From NCBI RefSeq assembly GCF_000006565.2, contig NC_031479.1, positions 6,559,462-6,623,461 of the forward strand: a DNA stretch of 64,000 bases, given 5' to 3'. The first letter of the stretch is position 1; every line of letters begins with the position of its first letter. Under the pieces are notes generated by a model that searched no databases, was not told where the DNA came from, and worked only from the letters and a program-made list of their open reading frames with translations. Positions 23,369-35,600 of this stretch are shown here, in pieces. Source of the DNA: Toxoplasma gondii ME49 (lineage: Eukaryota > Apicomplexa > Conoidasida > Eucoccidiorida > Sarcocystidae). A program made the translations under genes and the position numbers.

Positions 23369-26300
23369 ATGTTTCTTGCTTCTGTCTCTTCCGTTGGCAA
23401 CGATCAAATCGGGACAAGAGACGCTGGTGTCTGCTTTCACCGAGTTCCATCTCCCCTCAAGGAAATGCGAGGAGCCTCTCACCTTGCCTCCGCCTGCGGA
23501 ACGTACCGACAGCCACCACCCCAGCAAGGAAACGAGAATGCAGCGGCTGGACCAGCGAGCTACTGCCGCGGCCCGTGCAATTCTTCTCAACAGAAACAAC
23601 AAGCTCCCTGCACACATGGGGACTATGGGGCCTGTGGGTCGCGAGGAAGATGCTGCGGTCCCAGCGCCGCGGACGGCAGCTGCGGCGCCGGGGCTGTGCG
23701 ACGATGGCGGCCTGTCCAGTGCGTGGGAGACGAGAGACCTGAGAGACGAAGCGGAGCGGCCAGTGTGGTGTACGGCGACTGTCTGTATTTGTTTGGGGGA
23801 TACGGGGGCCATGCGCGCCTCGACGACTTGTGCAAGTTCGATTTCGTTCAGCGGCGGTGGACGAAAGTGAAGGCAGCAAACAGTCCGAGTGCGCGAGAGA
23901 ACAACGGGGCGGTCGTGTATCGCGGTTGCATGTACATTTTTGGAGGGTATTCGGGCATCCACTGGCTGCAAGATTTGCACGCGTTCGACTTCGAGAAGGA
24001 GGAGTGGCACGAGGTCGAAACTGGAGGCCAGAAGCCGTCTGCCCGCTTTGGCTTCGTTTCTGCTTTGTGCGGGACTGACGGACTGTTGTATCTGTACGGC
24101 GGATACGACGGCACAAGCTGGCTCAGAGACATGCACGAATTGAATCTGCACTCGTCCCAGTGGACGGAGACGAAGCAGCACGGGCATCTTCCTTCGGGCC
24201 GCTCCTGTCCGTCTTGGGCGCACCACCAGAACTGCATCTACATGTTTGGCGGCTACGACGGCATCAATCGCCTGAGTGACTTCTTCTGTTTCCACATCCC
24301 CACGCGGTGTTGGACCCTGATCGCGACGCATCCACCGCCGGCTGCCCCTTTCTCTTCCCCGTCGTCTTCGCCGCCGCTCTACACACTCTCTCTCCGACAA
24401 GGCGGGGCCACGACCGGAGGCGGGGACGCCGCGAGGAGCAGCGACAGCGCCTCAGCAACGCCGTCTTCACCTGCAGGCGAGCTCGCGTCTGCCCGAGGAA
24501 GCTGGGACTCCAGTGCCTCCAGGGTGCCTCTCGCACGAGCTGGGCGAATGGGCTACTCGAATGCAGGTGCAGGCGATGCGCCACCTGGCATCACGGACTC
24601 CATGGTGTGCGGAAATGGGGGCGCCTCTGGTGGTGGAGCCTACGTGTGGTACCCCATCGACTCTACCGCGTCTTCCACCTCGTCTTCCAGCACAACCCCT
24701 AGACGAGGAAGCAATGGCGGAGCAGGTTGCTGTCGCGTGGCGACACTCGGATCCGGCAGAGGGGGCCGCCTGGATTCAAACGATGACGGCGGGTGCAACT
24801 ATTGCCGCGGTACCCACGGGGCTGGCGGCGGAGCGCTGGCGACCGGCTATGGAGGCAGCTGCTGTTCCTGTGCCCTGAGCGGCAGCTCAACAGGAGCTCC
24901 GTCTGCCAGATACTTCCACGCCGCTGCAGCCCACGGAAATTGCCTGTATATCTTCGGGGGCTACAATGGGCAGGAGAGACTCAACGACCTCTACGTCTTC
25001 AACTTGGGTAAGACGCACTGTGCGCAAAACCAAACACAGGTGGAAAGGCAGTGGCCTAATGGACACACGGCAAAGCGCTAGCACCACTACGCATGACAGG
25101 AGGCGGCAAGCCAAAGATCGCAATCTTGTTGCGGCCACCGAGCCGGTAACAAAATCCACGCAAAAAGAGACTTGCAGGGCTTCGCATATATGTATGCGTA
25201 TGTACATGTGCGTAAGCGTGCATGCACGGATGGTTGGCGTTTCGACAGGTGTGTGCTTGGGCGAATTATGTTCTTCGTTTAGTGAACAATGCTTGAGACT
25301 GATTGAGGTTTCTGTGTCTCCAGAAGCGCGTATTCGTTTGTGTCCGCTTCTGGTCTTCCCCTGACAGACACGCATGAGTGGCAGGTCGTCGAGGGCCTTG
25401 ACACCCCTACTGGAAGGAGCTCGATGGTTGCCCAAGTTTACAAGAATGCACTATATATTTTTGGCGGCTACAACGGGCACAACGTTCTGAACGACTTTTA
25501 CGAATTCAAATTCCGTAAGCGTTGGGGGCAAGAAACATGATTTTGTGACTGAAGAGGGCGAGCTTTCGAGATGATTTGCTCGCGCGTCTTAGAGCTTCAG
25601 TACAGTGCTCCACTTTCCATTTCCTTCGAAGGGACGCAGTGAGACTCGCCTGCGGCCCCGGGATGGAGACGAAAGGCTTTACATTGTGGACGACACCGAC
25701 ACGGGGCTAGCGCTTTCAAAACTTAATCTTCTTCCACTGAATGTAGAGGTCCTTCACTTGGGATATGGGAATTTGTTTCTGCCGTCTTCTGTTCGTGGGC
25801 GTTTTCACAGAAGGCACATTCGTGTTGGAGTTGCCGTAGACGCACCAGTTTTACAGGGGCCTGCAGTTTTGTCTTGCGGATCTTCTGTGCCGTTAGCTAT
25901 CCGTTCGCTCGCGTTTGTGCCTTGCGTCTGTCACTACTGCAACCTGGTAATTTGGCAAGATGTGGTTCACGGGGATAATTTCTGTAGCATTTCCTCCGAC
26001 AGGCTAGTGTCTCGTGTCGTGTGTGTGCGTGTCTTGTTTTTCAGCGACAGTGGCTGTTCCTCCGTCAACCTTTCTGGCAGATCTTCGTCGCCTGTTGTCC
26101 CCGCCCAACAGCGACGTCACTTTTACTGTAGAAGGAGGCAAGCGGTTGTACGCTTGCAAGGCAATTCTTATGACCCGTAGTGAACACTTTCGAGCTCTTT
26201 TCAACTCGGGTCTCAAAGAGACAGAAATGGCGGAGAACGGGATTCCGATAAGAATTGAGGGTGTTCAATATGAGGTAGGAGAGGCTGTGTAACGCAAGCG

Positions 26301-27669
26301 TTCATGCTTTTCTGTCCCCACACTTCGGTCGCGCTTTATGGGGCTTGTTTGTGGTGCTCGTTGCCGGCTGAGAGTGCCTTGAATACCAGAGAGGACAGTT
26401 CCGTGCGAGTTAGCTGTGTTTGAGTGATTCTCGGGCTAGAGCCTCAGAGCTTATCTTACGTGTCTGCCTTCTTCCCGTTCGATTGTTCCTCTTCCCTCTC
26501 TTCCTTGCAGGTCATGGCTGCCCTCCTTGAGTATCTCCACGCGGACATGGTGTCAGAGCAGCTGTCTTGTCAGCAGACAGTGCAGCTAATGATAACTGCT
26601 GAAAGAGTGAGTTCTGATTCTTTAAAAGGGAGCAGCTGATGTCGCAGATACTTCTCGGCTAGTTTTCAGTTCCCTCGGCGCCTCTTTCAGATCAAGGGGT
26701 ATATTGTGTGTTGTGTGAGAGAGGATAAACTATGGACGCCGTTTGTACAGAGACAGTCTCTGCTTATAATTTGGTAACCACAGTAAGTGGTCTTGCTTTG
26801 CCTGTTCGACACAGGTCGCTCTCACTATACCTATGAGGCTGCCTGTTGCCTTCCGCTAGTTTTTCTTCTGGTCGTAGAGAGACCCCCGCAGTGCTCTTAC
26901 AGAAAACACGTGTAGTCAAGGTGACAAGAACACCGTAGAACGCTGTACGTTATCCTGGGCATTGTGCGGGTGGTACCGATTTTTTGGGGCTCTTGTGCAA
27001 CGGTAGAACCCTGCCATTTGCGCTAGCCGCCCGCCTTGCTCCATCCGACTCCATTCACACTTCACAGGGGGACAAGGCAATAACGACAGAGTGAAACGCC
27101 TCGTTAGCGGCACAAAGCTCACGCGCATGTTAGGGCACGACGTAGAGGCGATTTCTCTGTTTCGCCTTATTTTGTCTTAAGTCTGCGCTTCTTCCGTGCG
27201 GCGCATTGTTCAGTTCTGCGTAGACCGCCTCAAATGTCTCTGCGTCGAGTCTCTTCGCCGCATGCTGAGCGTGGACACAGTCGTCGAAGTGTTGATCGCG
27301 GCGAACGCACACAACATTCTCGACTTGAAGGAAATATGCCTAGACTACCTCCTCGACCACGAGGAAGAAGTGAAGGAGCGCGATGCAATGCGTCCCCTCA
27401 TCAGTCACTCCACCCTACTGTATGAGGTGTACATGCGGAGCAGTGGAAACTCGTCTAGGCGCAGTTCAGACTCCGGCAGCGGCGTCCGTAGAGGCGGAAG
27501 ACGGAGCCGACCTGACTCTGGAGTGGGAGGAGTCGATGAACCGCGGGGTGGGGGCTCGACCTTCCTGCCCACGTGCCATGGAGCCCAACAGGGGCGCGGC
27601 TGCAGCTCTTGTGGGGGTGGCGGCACCTGCGGTGGAGCTTGCGAGGACAGCAGGGGCCACGATATCTGA
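23369..27669 (+). CDS. Kelch-repeat/BTB protein (LZTR1-like domain order)
   Basis: Five exons in phase: 23369-25007, 25368-25514, 26045-26274, 26511-26606, 27214-27669 (855 residues from this ATG). Six Kelch blades are marked by YxFGGYxG-type motifs: four between about residues 125 and 330, one at ~535, one in exon 2. A ~200-residue Ser/Gly/Thr-rich insert splits blades four and five. The BTB domain follows in exons 3-5 (SDVTFTVEGGKRLYACK, then VMAALLEYLHADMV), with a BACK-like helical stretch and a Gly/Cys-rich tail. Kelch before BTB is the order of LZTR1-type proteins, whereas Plasmodium K13 is BTB before Kelch. Such proteins usually bridge CUL3 to substrates bound by the propeller; that function is inferred. 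The start is uncertain: ATG 23465 in the same frame, or an upstream exon, is possible. Confidence 0.8.
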
Positions 27670-30600
27670 GAACGCGAACGAGGAGCCACGCCTCTCGGAC
27701 GCAGTCAACTTGTGCGAGTTGTTAGGTCGACGATTGTGCGCTCTGCAGTGTGACTATTCACAAGTTTTCGTATCAAATTTCTTCGCGATGTGTTTCGTTG
27801 TGGATGTGTGGGAGTCTCCATATCGCAGTAGTGCATGCGTGGATGCTTTTGTATGGGGTCGATGTAGCGAATTAACTGCCATTCGGGCAAAGTCCTGCTC
27901 GTAGCAGATGTGAAAAGAATCGCATGCCGGGGCCTTACAACAGAGCGCGAGGAAGCGAAGAAGAAAGGTAGGCAGACGGGGGGAAAGAATGGTGCGCGCA
28001 AGTGGGGTGTTCCGGCGTTGTGGAAATACAAGACGCAAAGGGCGCATCCAAAATCCCATCATCGGTTTCTGATGTTGACAGACTATGAGTATACAAAGGC
28101 ATGAGTGGGCATCCGTGCGTCCTTAAGGCGCATCTGAATTACCGCGCTCGGCAAGCTTACTCTTGTTCGGCCGCGAGCGGGTCCGTTCAACCCGTGGCCG
28201 GCTTGTCGTGGCACCCGTGATTTTCTTCCTGCCGGACGCATTTTGCGTCGTTTCAATCTCACACGGGTCGAGCTTCCGCGTTTTTGCGGGCAGCGTAGTC
28301 GCAATTTCGGGCGGTATGGAGGAGGGAATGGCTGGGATGCATCGAAAGTGGTCCTCTCTAGTTGGCATTATTCGATCTATTTTGCACTTTTCTGTGAGAA
28401 AGCGTTCGTGCCCAGTCTGGCTGCCACCAGCAGCCAGCGAAATCTCCTGGAGCCCCTTAAAGGGTTGAGGGAGCACCCGGACAGCGGAGCCAAGCTACGG
28501 AACAGAGAAGGCAGCTCAGGGATGCTTTTCTTTAACGCAGGAGTTGTACAAGTAGAATTCTTCCAGGTATGTTTTTTTTATATAGGAGCTGTACAAATAG
28601 CGATCTTTCAATTAGACAACACAGGACGGTGACGACGCGGCTTGCGGCAGCAGATGGACAATCTGAACTTGCTGGGGAGGAGTTTTTCGGGAGAGACGCT
28701 TGAAAAAGGTTTGGTCTCGTGGAAGAAGGGCAGTGAGTTTGTGAGAAGAAAATAAAACAGGTGTGCCTGTTGAGCACGGGTGAAGTCTGAGGCTTCAGCC
28801 TACGGCGTTGCGTACGTAGGCGGCAACGGGGACGGAGAGAAACGAACATGTGGTTGCCAAGGGGTTCGTTTTCGTCTTTGCAACGCCAGCTGGTCTGGCA
28901 CTTTTTCGCATTGGAGTTTTTGCACCGACAAAAAGACTCTTCCGTTGGTTGTGCCGGGTTTTGGACCCTAGCGGTCTATGATTTTTCTCCAACTGTCTTA
29001 TACCGAGACTGTGCTTTAGGTCGCATGGTCGATGTCATTTGCACACAACATCGTACTGTGTGTATTGTTTCATATGACAGTCTTCGAACTCTTCCCGGAC
29101 CACATACACATTCTGAGTGAACTCGCTGACAGCAGACGTGTTCCGCCTGCCGACCTACAACGTGCGGTCCCTGGTTGTCTGACCTTTTCACTGTTCTCCT
29201 GTTTCTGTGCGCCGTCCGTGGTATCAACCCGTTGAAAAAACTTATTTCAAGAAAAAAGCGACGAGGTTCTGAGGGATGCACTTTGACTCTCTTTAGCCCA
29301 GTTGTTGTAGAAGAGGCGACAGTTTGCGTCTGTAAAAATGGCGACACAATGCCTCATATCTGCAAGAAAAATGCACGAATAAATGAATTTTTCTGTTAAT
29401 TTTGAGCCCGCTGGATATACCCTTTGTGGGAGGCCTGCCTCCTACCGACTCAGGCATGTTCACTGTCCGACGGAACAAAAGTAAAAGTGCATAACCTTGG
29501 ATGACGCTTTCCTATAGTTCCTTGTGTGTGGTCTCCTGTTTATATATTTTGTCTGTGGATAGCCCTCCTTTAGCTCGTCAGCGAATTCCTCTAGTATATT
29601 GCGCACTATCTCGGTTACCCGCTACTTAGGTGCTGCACCCATATTCCTTTGCATACGCATACGTGGCATGAAGCTGTCCTTCCCTTGCGGTGTGTTGCAG
29701 GCGGCAGAGTGCCTCATGATTCAATCACAGATGCATGATAATGCACGCACAGATATGAACAGCTCCGAATTTACAAGCTGCAGTTTCGTCCTCGTGTTAC
29801 TGGTTCCTCTGTATGAGGAAGGCGATCTGCCGTAGTCGGCGAAGCGGCTCCACCGGAGAGTGCGCATTTTCGTGCGAGTGTACCGCATTTGAATTTCCTG
29901 TATTCTTAAACTCTTTCCCCGAGTTTTCTCTCTTGTTGAGCGACTCTGTCTCTGGAGAGCCGTTGCTTACAGCATTTCGTACTTCAGCTTTTGATTTTTT
30001 TTCGGACTTCCACTTCTACGGCTCGACCCTGTGAGATTTGCCGCACTGTAATTTAAGAGTATGCGAAGATGTAACTGAAGCATCCAGCGGCTAGCCTCTC
30101 CCCTTTTGGAGAAACAACTGCCTCCTAGGCTGAGGAACATGTCTTCTAGCGACCTCGCACCACAATGTAAGTGCATATTTAGCCATGTCGGCAATTGTTG
30201 GCGGCGGCAGCTAGGAACGCCGAGACATAACGTTTCTCGGAGAATTCACCGACTGATGTTGATCTTGCTTACGTGCGTAGACCAAGAAGTGTGCAGGCCA
30301 GGCACGGAATTATTTTCTTTTGCAGTGTCGAGAGATTAAATAGACACGACACTACCTTCGGTTGCGTCCAAGTAGGTTGGACCAGCGGAGGCACCCAAAT
30401 CAAAATGCACATGGTTTGGGCTGGAAAATTGTTTCCGACTAGCCACAAAGAATCATACGAACATCAACCATGTCTATCAAAGGTAGTTACTTAAAGCTTT
30501 CAGTGTGTCGAATGTTCGTGCCATCAGTATGCAAGCCACTGGTCAAATACCACATTTGACGCACGGGATCTTCCCTGGCATCTGGATTTCCCCTCTTCTA

Positions 30601-32688
30601 CAAATTTACCCGGTTTACGACACGATCGCAACGGCTTATATTCATCTATGGATTCACTATTAGTATAGTCAGGGGTCCCTTTTAAGCGCCCCGGCGTTCT
30701 CCAGTGTTTCCATCGTCGACCGTTTGGCAGTACGCCCCTGAGGGGGAATACAGATAACCTCCGCGTGGATTTTGTGAGGAAACACAGGGGTGGTCCGAGT
30801 CGTAAACAGACGTGCGATTTATGTGTTTCGCGCACGGGCCACCGAAGGCTTTGGTTCGAAGTTTCAGGAAATTGCGGACGTGAAACCTATCATCCAGGCA
30901 GTTTCCAACAGTGGCATCTTTAGAGACACAGAGGATAGGACCATTTGACGGCTTAGCACGTTCGTGCGTGTCTTCTCTGCCTTATCTAAACACAGAGAAC
31001 GTCTACAAAGGCAGCACATCCAGTTCTTGTGCAAATCGTCGCGATCCAAATTTGTTCTTCATGCCGACCAGCACAAAACCGAGAGGAGACGAAAGCATTT
31101 TAAGGTTTCGCTGCGCGCAGTGGCACACAGACCAGAACTCGTCAAGGCGGCTTATCTACGGTGGTCCTGTCGACCCCCCGTCACCCCCAACGGTGCGCGT
31201 TTAATCCAAGGCGTCGCTCATCTGCATCGTCGAACCTAGGAGAGAAGTATGAGTTGGAGAGGTCGTGGGAAAAAATAAAAATGCAGTACATGCTCGCATG
31301 CTAGAACACCAGCGGCTGTAGTGGTCGTTGCCTTCCGCAATCACGTCGTGGCAGATACCGATTTATTGCTGCTTTGAAGTAAGTGGAACACTTGATTTGG
31401 GCGAACTCTTTTTGCGGTCTCTACGCTGTTTTTGAGTGTTTTCAACTTTCCTGTTAACAGATGTCTACGAAAACATTCGTGTTTTGTCTCAAAAGACTCG
31501 CACAGCGGCAACTGATTTCGAAGGGCAGCGCGTACCGTTTCTGTCATCTGCGAAGAGCTGAGAACAAAGCGGCCCCCTCTTGTCTTTTTTTCGTCATGGT
31601 GTTTTCTGTCCGTTACTGTTGCAAACAACCCCTCTCCGTTTTGACGCGTTTCTCCACCCCCAACATTCCTGTGTATATCTGGTCTGTGAACTTCGCGAAT
31701 CACAACTGAAGTAGTTTTTGCGCTCCAGCAGTGTGGTTTTCCCCCTTTCTGGATTCGACCGCTTTTCGCCCTGAAGCGGACGTCGTCGTTTTGCTTTGCA
31801 CCTTCTTCCGCTTGCGTTCTCTGTGTCTCCGTGACGCTTTAGTGCAGTTCGCAACACCGTTCCACTCCTCATTTTTATTCTCTGGAAAGTCGCGCCCCCC
31901 CTGGTTCTGTCGCTGTGTCTTCCCCTGTGTGCCCCCCTCTTCCTGTTTTTTCCGCGCTGGGGGTTGAAGGCGGGGTGCTTGCCAGTGCAGAAAAACAGCG
32001 GTCGTTGGTTTCTCGGTGTTGCTGCCCAAGACAAGTTACAGACGAGGAGGAACGAAGGTTTCCCGCTCTCTCTCCCAACACTTCCGTACAGCGTCCCCGC
32101 AGTCATATCTGCTCCCCGCTAGGCGTGTGCAGTTCTGAGCTGTTGGGATCACATGTGCGTTTTTCACAAACTCAGGGTCGCATTCAGTGGTTCGTCATAC
32201 AACTTTCTTCTCTGACGTGCATCCGTGTCTCGCGAGGGGTCTTCCGAACTGAAATTCCCTTCTGCTTGAATCATGTGATTGTTTGATGGAAATCGAACAC
32301 GTGTCTGCCTCGAAATTCCTCAGATGAACTATTCCACAGCTTTTGCATGCGGTTTACATTGCCACCGTAGAGACACTGTCTTCTCCACTTTCTCAGTGAG
32401 TGCGTTAGAGCAGTTCCGAAACCTTTTTCATCTCCGTCGATTCTCTCGCCCCAGTAGATTTCCGGTCGCTCTGTGATCCCCTGTGTCGTTACTTTCCTCC
32501 AGTGTGGCTTTTTCCTGCTTTGTTGCAGAAAAGGCAGAGTCATTTCATTCGCCCTCGTAGGTCGTTCTGGAGGAGCTGAAAGTCAGGTCTTCACACTCTC
32601 AGTGTGTCCCTCGTCTTCACACATATTCGTGCCGAGAACCGGTGTCGTTTTTCCTCGGTTTCCTGCTACGCTGTAGTAAACGACGAAA
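27670..32688. other. Large intergenic interval
   Basis: About 5 kb with no supported gene. ORFs on both strands are short and unlike known families. ATG 30139 (MSSSDLAPQ) precedes a good donor but leads only to a few codons. The right third is pyrimidine-rich and probably contains the promoter and a long 5' UTR, perhaps with an intron, of the GYF-domain gene. Confidence 0.4.
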
Positions 32689-35600
32689 ATGTATCAGCCA
32701 CGTCCGTTTACGGGCGTGAACCGTGCGCGCGCAGCGGCAGCGGCGTCTGCGAATCAGAGTGGGTCGTCAGGTTCCTCGACGCGCGGTGTACGCACACCGA
32801 CGGCGTCCTATGCGCAGCAGCAGACGCCAGCCGTTGTGTCGTCAGGAGAAAGTTCTACAGCGGCCTCTAACTTATGTTTGGGTTCCGGCGGCGTTCTCGC
32901 CGACACTGCGGACTTCCCTTTTCTGGTGAATCCGTCTCGCAGCCCTGCCGCGCATTCTTCCGCTCCCGCAGACGTTGCCTCGCCGTCTTCCCAAAAGGGG
33001 AGGCGAGGAGCTGAGTCTGGCACAGCAGCAGAGCCGTCGACGCCGAGCAATCCGTGGCAGAAAGCCGGAGCGGTTGCGCAACAGCCCCCGCGCCAGACCG
33101 CGCCCACCACGTCCAGCATACCTGTCTCGAGTCTCACCGGTTTCTTCCCTGGCGCCTCATCGCGAGCGGGCGTGGCGGATTCCCATGCGGCCCTACAGAG
33201 GAACTTGCAGCGCATGCAGCTGCCGCCAGCCCCGAGCTCTCGAAACGCCGGATCGACGAGCAGCGGGCGGGCGGGAGGAGCCTGGGGAACTGCGTCCGAC
33301 GGTTCAGGACCATCCGGCGAGGTCGCTGCGGGAGGGAGCCTGGAGGGCCCTTCGAGCGGCGGAGCCTCAGGCCGGTCTCGAGGGGGCACAGGCGGCGCGT
33401 CGCCTTCTCCGACGGGCAGCCGTCCCAGCTTGGGCTCCAGCAGTTCGCGGACTTTCGCAGGTGACTTGTTCGGGGCAGCTCTCCGCTCCGGCTCGAGAGG
33501 CGGCGAGTCCAAGGGGACTTCGGAGGGGGCTGCGGCGAGTGGCGGGTCCTTAGTTGAGGGGCCAGGTGTGCGCGCGGGCAACAGCGGAAGCGGAAGCGCC
33601 GCGGGAGTGGAGAGAGAAGAGGGCGTGGGTGGACCGTCAGCCGGAAAGGAGAACCCTTGCTATGGAAAACTGCCACTCCTTACCTTGTGGCGCTCAGCTC
33701 GCTCGACCAATGACGCGGCCGCAGCTCGTGTCCTCGCGACTGTCGCGCCTGGTCAAGTCACTGAGGAACAGCAACTTCTCTTTCGGCTTGTCGTGAGGGA
33801 GGCTCCTGCCGCAGGGGTAAGTAGACTTCCGTGCATGCAGACGACCCGTGGGCGGAAGGGCGCCTCCAATCGTTATTTCGGTCCCTGCGTCCGTCTTCAT
33901 GTGTTTTGGGCGTGCTCTGTGGGGGTGTGGAAGGGGATTCGGGGATGGGGATAGCGATGACGATTCGACGGGAAAGCAGGGAGTTGCGGGCGGGCAGGCA
34001 GTCTTGCCATGGCGAAGACAGAGGTGTGGCAGGCGTTTTTCAAGCGTCTTTGTAATACTCTTTAGGTGCACATCATTGTTCGCCCTGGGCGACGTTTTCG
34101 CACTGTATCCCTGGTGTCGTCTGTTTGGGTCATATGCCGCCAGTTTCGCTGCTTTCTCTGCGTCACTCTGCGGTTGTCCTTTTCATGTTTTGTCTCAGGC
34201 GGGTCCCGCAGGAGCGCCAGGATTAGGTGCCCCACATCATGGTGCAGGCCAATCAGGGTCGGGGGGTCCGGGGCGGGGTCGCAGGCCTGCTGACGGAGAT
34301 TGGACTGGCGGTGGCTACGGGGAGGGAGTGCACGACTCCGAAGGCTCCGAAGCTCTTCAGGGCCACCAGTCTCTGCGCATCATGCGAGGACAAGGGAAAG
34401 GCGTCCATGAGGAAGGTGCGCGAAGTGGAGGGCGTCTTGGACCTCTCGGTCTCGCTGCAGCTTTTGGCATTGGGAGTGACGGGCCGCCCGCTGGGAGAGG
34501 AAGAGGACGAGGTGAGCGGACGTGGAATCGAACCGTTCGGACGACTATCACGGAGGTCTCCGTTTTACTAGATCTTGTCCACACTCAGTTGCTTTTCTCA
34601 GCATCCCTCTCACGTTGTCAGTTATTAGTAGTCGAGGTATCCGTTCTTTGTAGAAGCAGTCAAATGTAGGCGTCGGCTGTCAGTTTGGTCCAAATGTCGT
34701 TTCGCAGCGTTTCTGCCTACACCGTCTAGTGCATGTCTCCGCGTCCAGCCCCGTGTCTGTTTTCCCCATTCCGTAGGTTTCCTTGCGGCTTGCTCTTCTT
34801 CAGGTGACCAAGCCTTTGCTGTGGAGGAATCACCGCCTCCTGGGTCTTCGTTTTCAACTCGGGCCTCTGTCCCCTCCGGTACGCGAGGCGCGGTGGCCCT
34901 GCGGTCAGGGGACACTCAGCCACCTCCAGGAGGCGCGGGTCGAGGGGTAGACAGTCCGGACTCTTCGTTCAACCGCTGGAGATTCACCTCGGAAGGGAAT
35001 GGGAGCCGCGAGGATCTGGGCGAGGGCTCAGGCAGCTACCGAGGGGGCGCCCAAGCGTGGATGGGGGCTGGCGCGGGAGGCGGCCCTCCCAAGGACCAGC
35101 AGCTCTGGCGGCAGCCGGTGCATTCCCCCGTGGGAGCCAAAGAGGAGGACGCCAATGTGACACCGACGCCTCGAGGGGGAGGCGCCCTCCACCATGGACG
35201 AGGCTCGTCTTCAGCAGGTCCGGATGGTCACGCTCTGTCTTCAGAGGCGTTCTCGGGAGAGAGACGAGCTGGAGGAAGGTGCGGTGCACTCGTGAACTCC
35301 ACGGGCGCCGGAACTGGGCCCGCCGCCGACGAGTCCAGCAAGCTCAGACAGCACTCCTCAGGTGCCGGAGGCGCGCGGGGGGGCGACGGGTTCCGCCGCT
35401 GGGGGGGAGTGCGAGGAGGCGGTCAGGGCGGCCGGGGCCCGGTAGGTGCAGCAGGTCACCAGGGCCCTTTTCTCGAGCGAGAGGGTGAGAAAGGACGCGA
35501 GGCAGAAACCTGCGCGGCAGGGTCTTGGGGCGTTGGTGTTGGACGGAAGAGAGAAAACCAGAGCTGCTCTCGAGGCGAAGAAGGCGTCGGAGGAGACGGC

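Noticed and set aside
23273..24400. 375-codon open frame on the minus strand across the Kelch gene
   Set aside because: It is antisense to clear Kelch repeats and its peptide is Arg/Ser-rich without motifs, as expected from the complementary strand of GC-rich coding DNA.
28541..28610. Two ~25-bp similar segments 45 bp apart
   Set aside because: Identity is only about three quarters with no further copies, so not a supported repeat.
34521..34535. GGAATCGAACC, reverse complement of a tRNA T-loop box
   Set aside because: No matching D-arm, anticodon arm or acceptor stem could be built on the minus strand; it lies at an exon-intron edge of the GYF gene.
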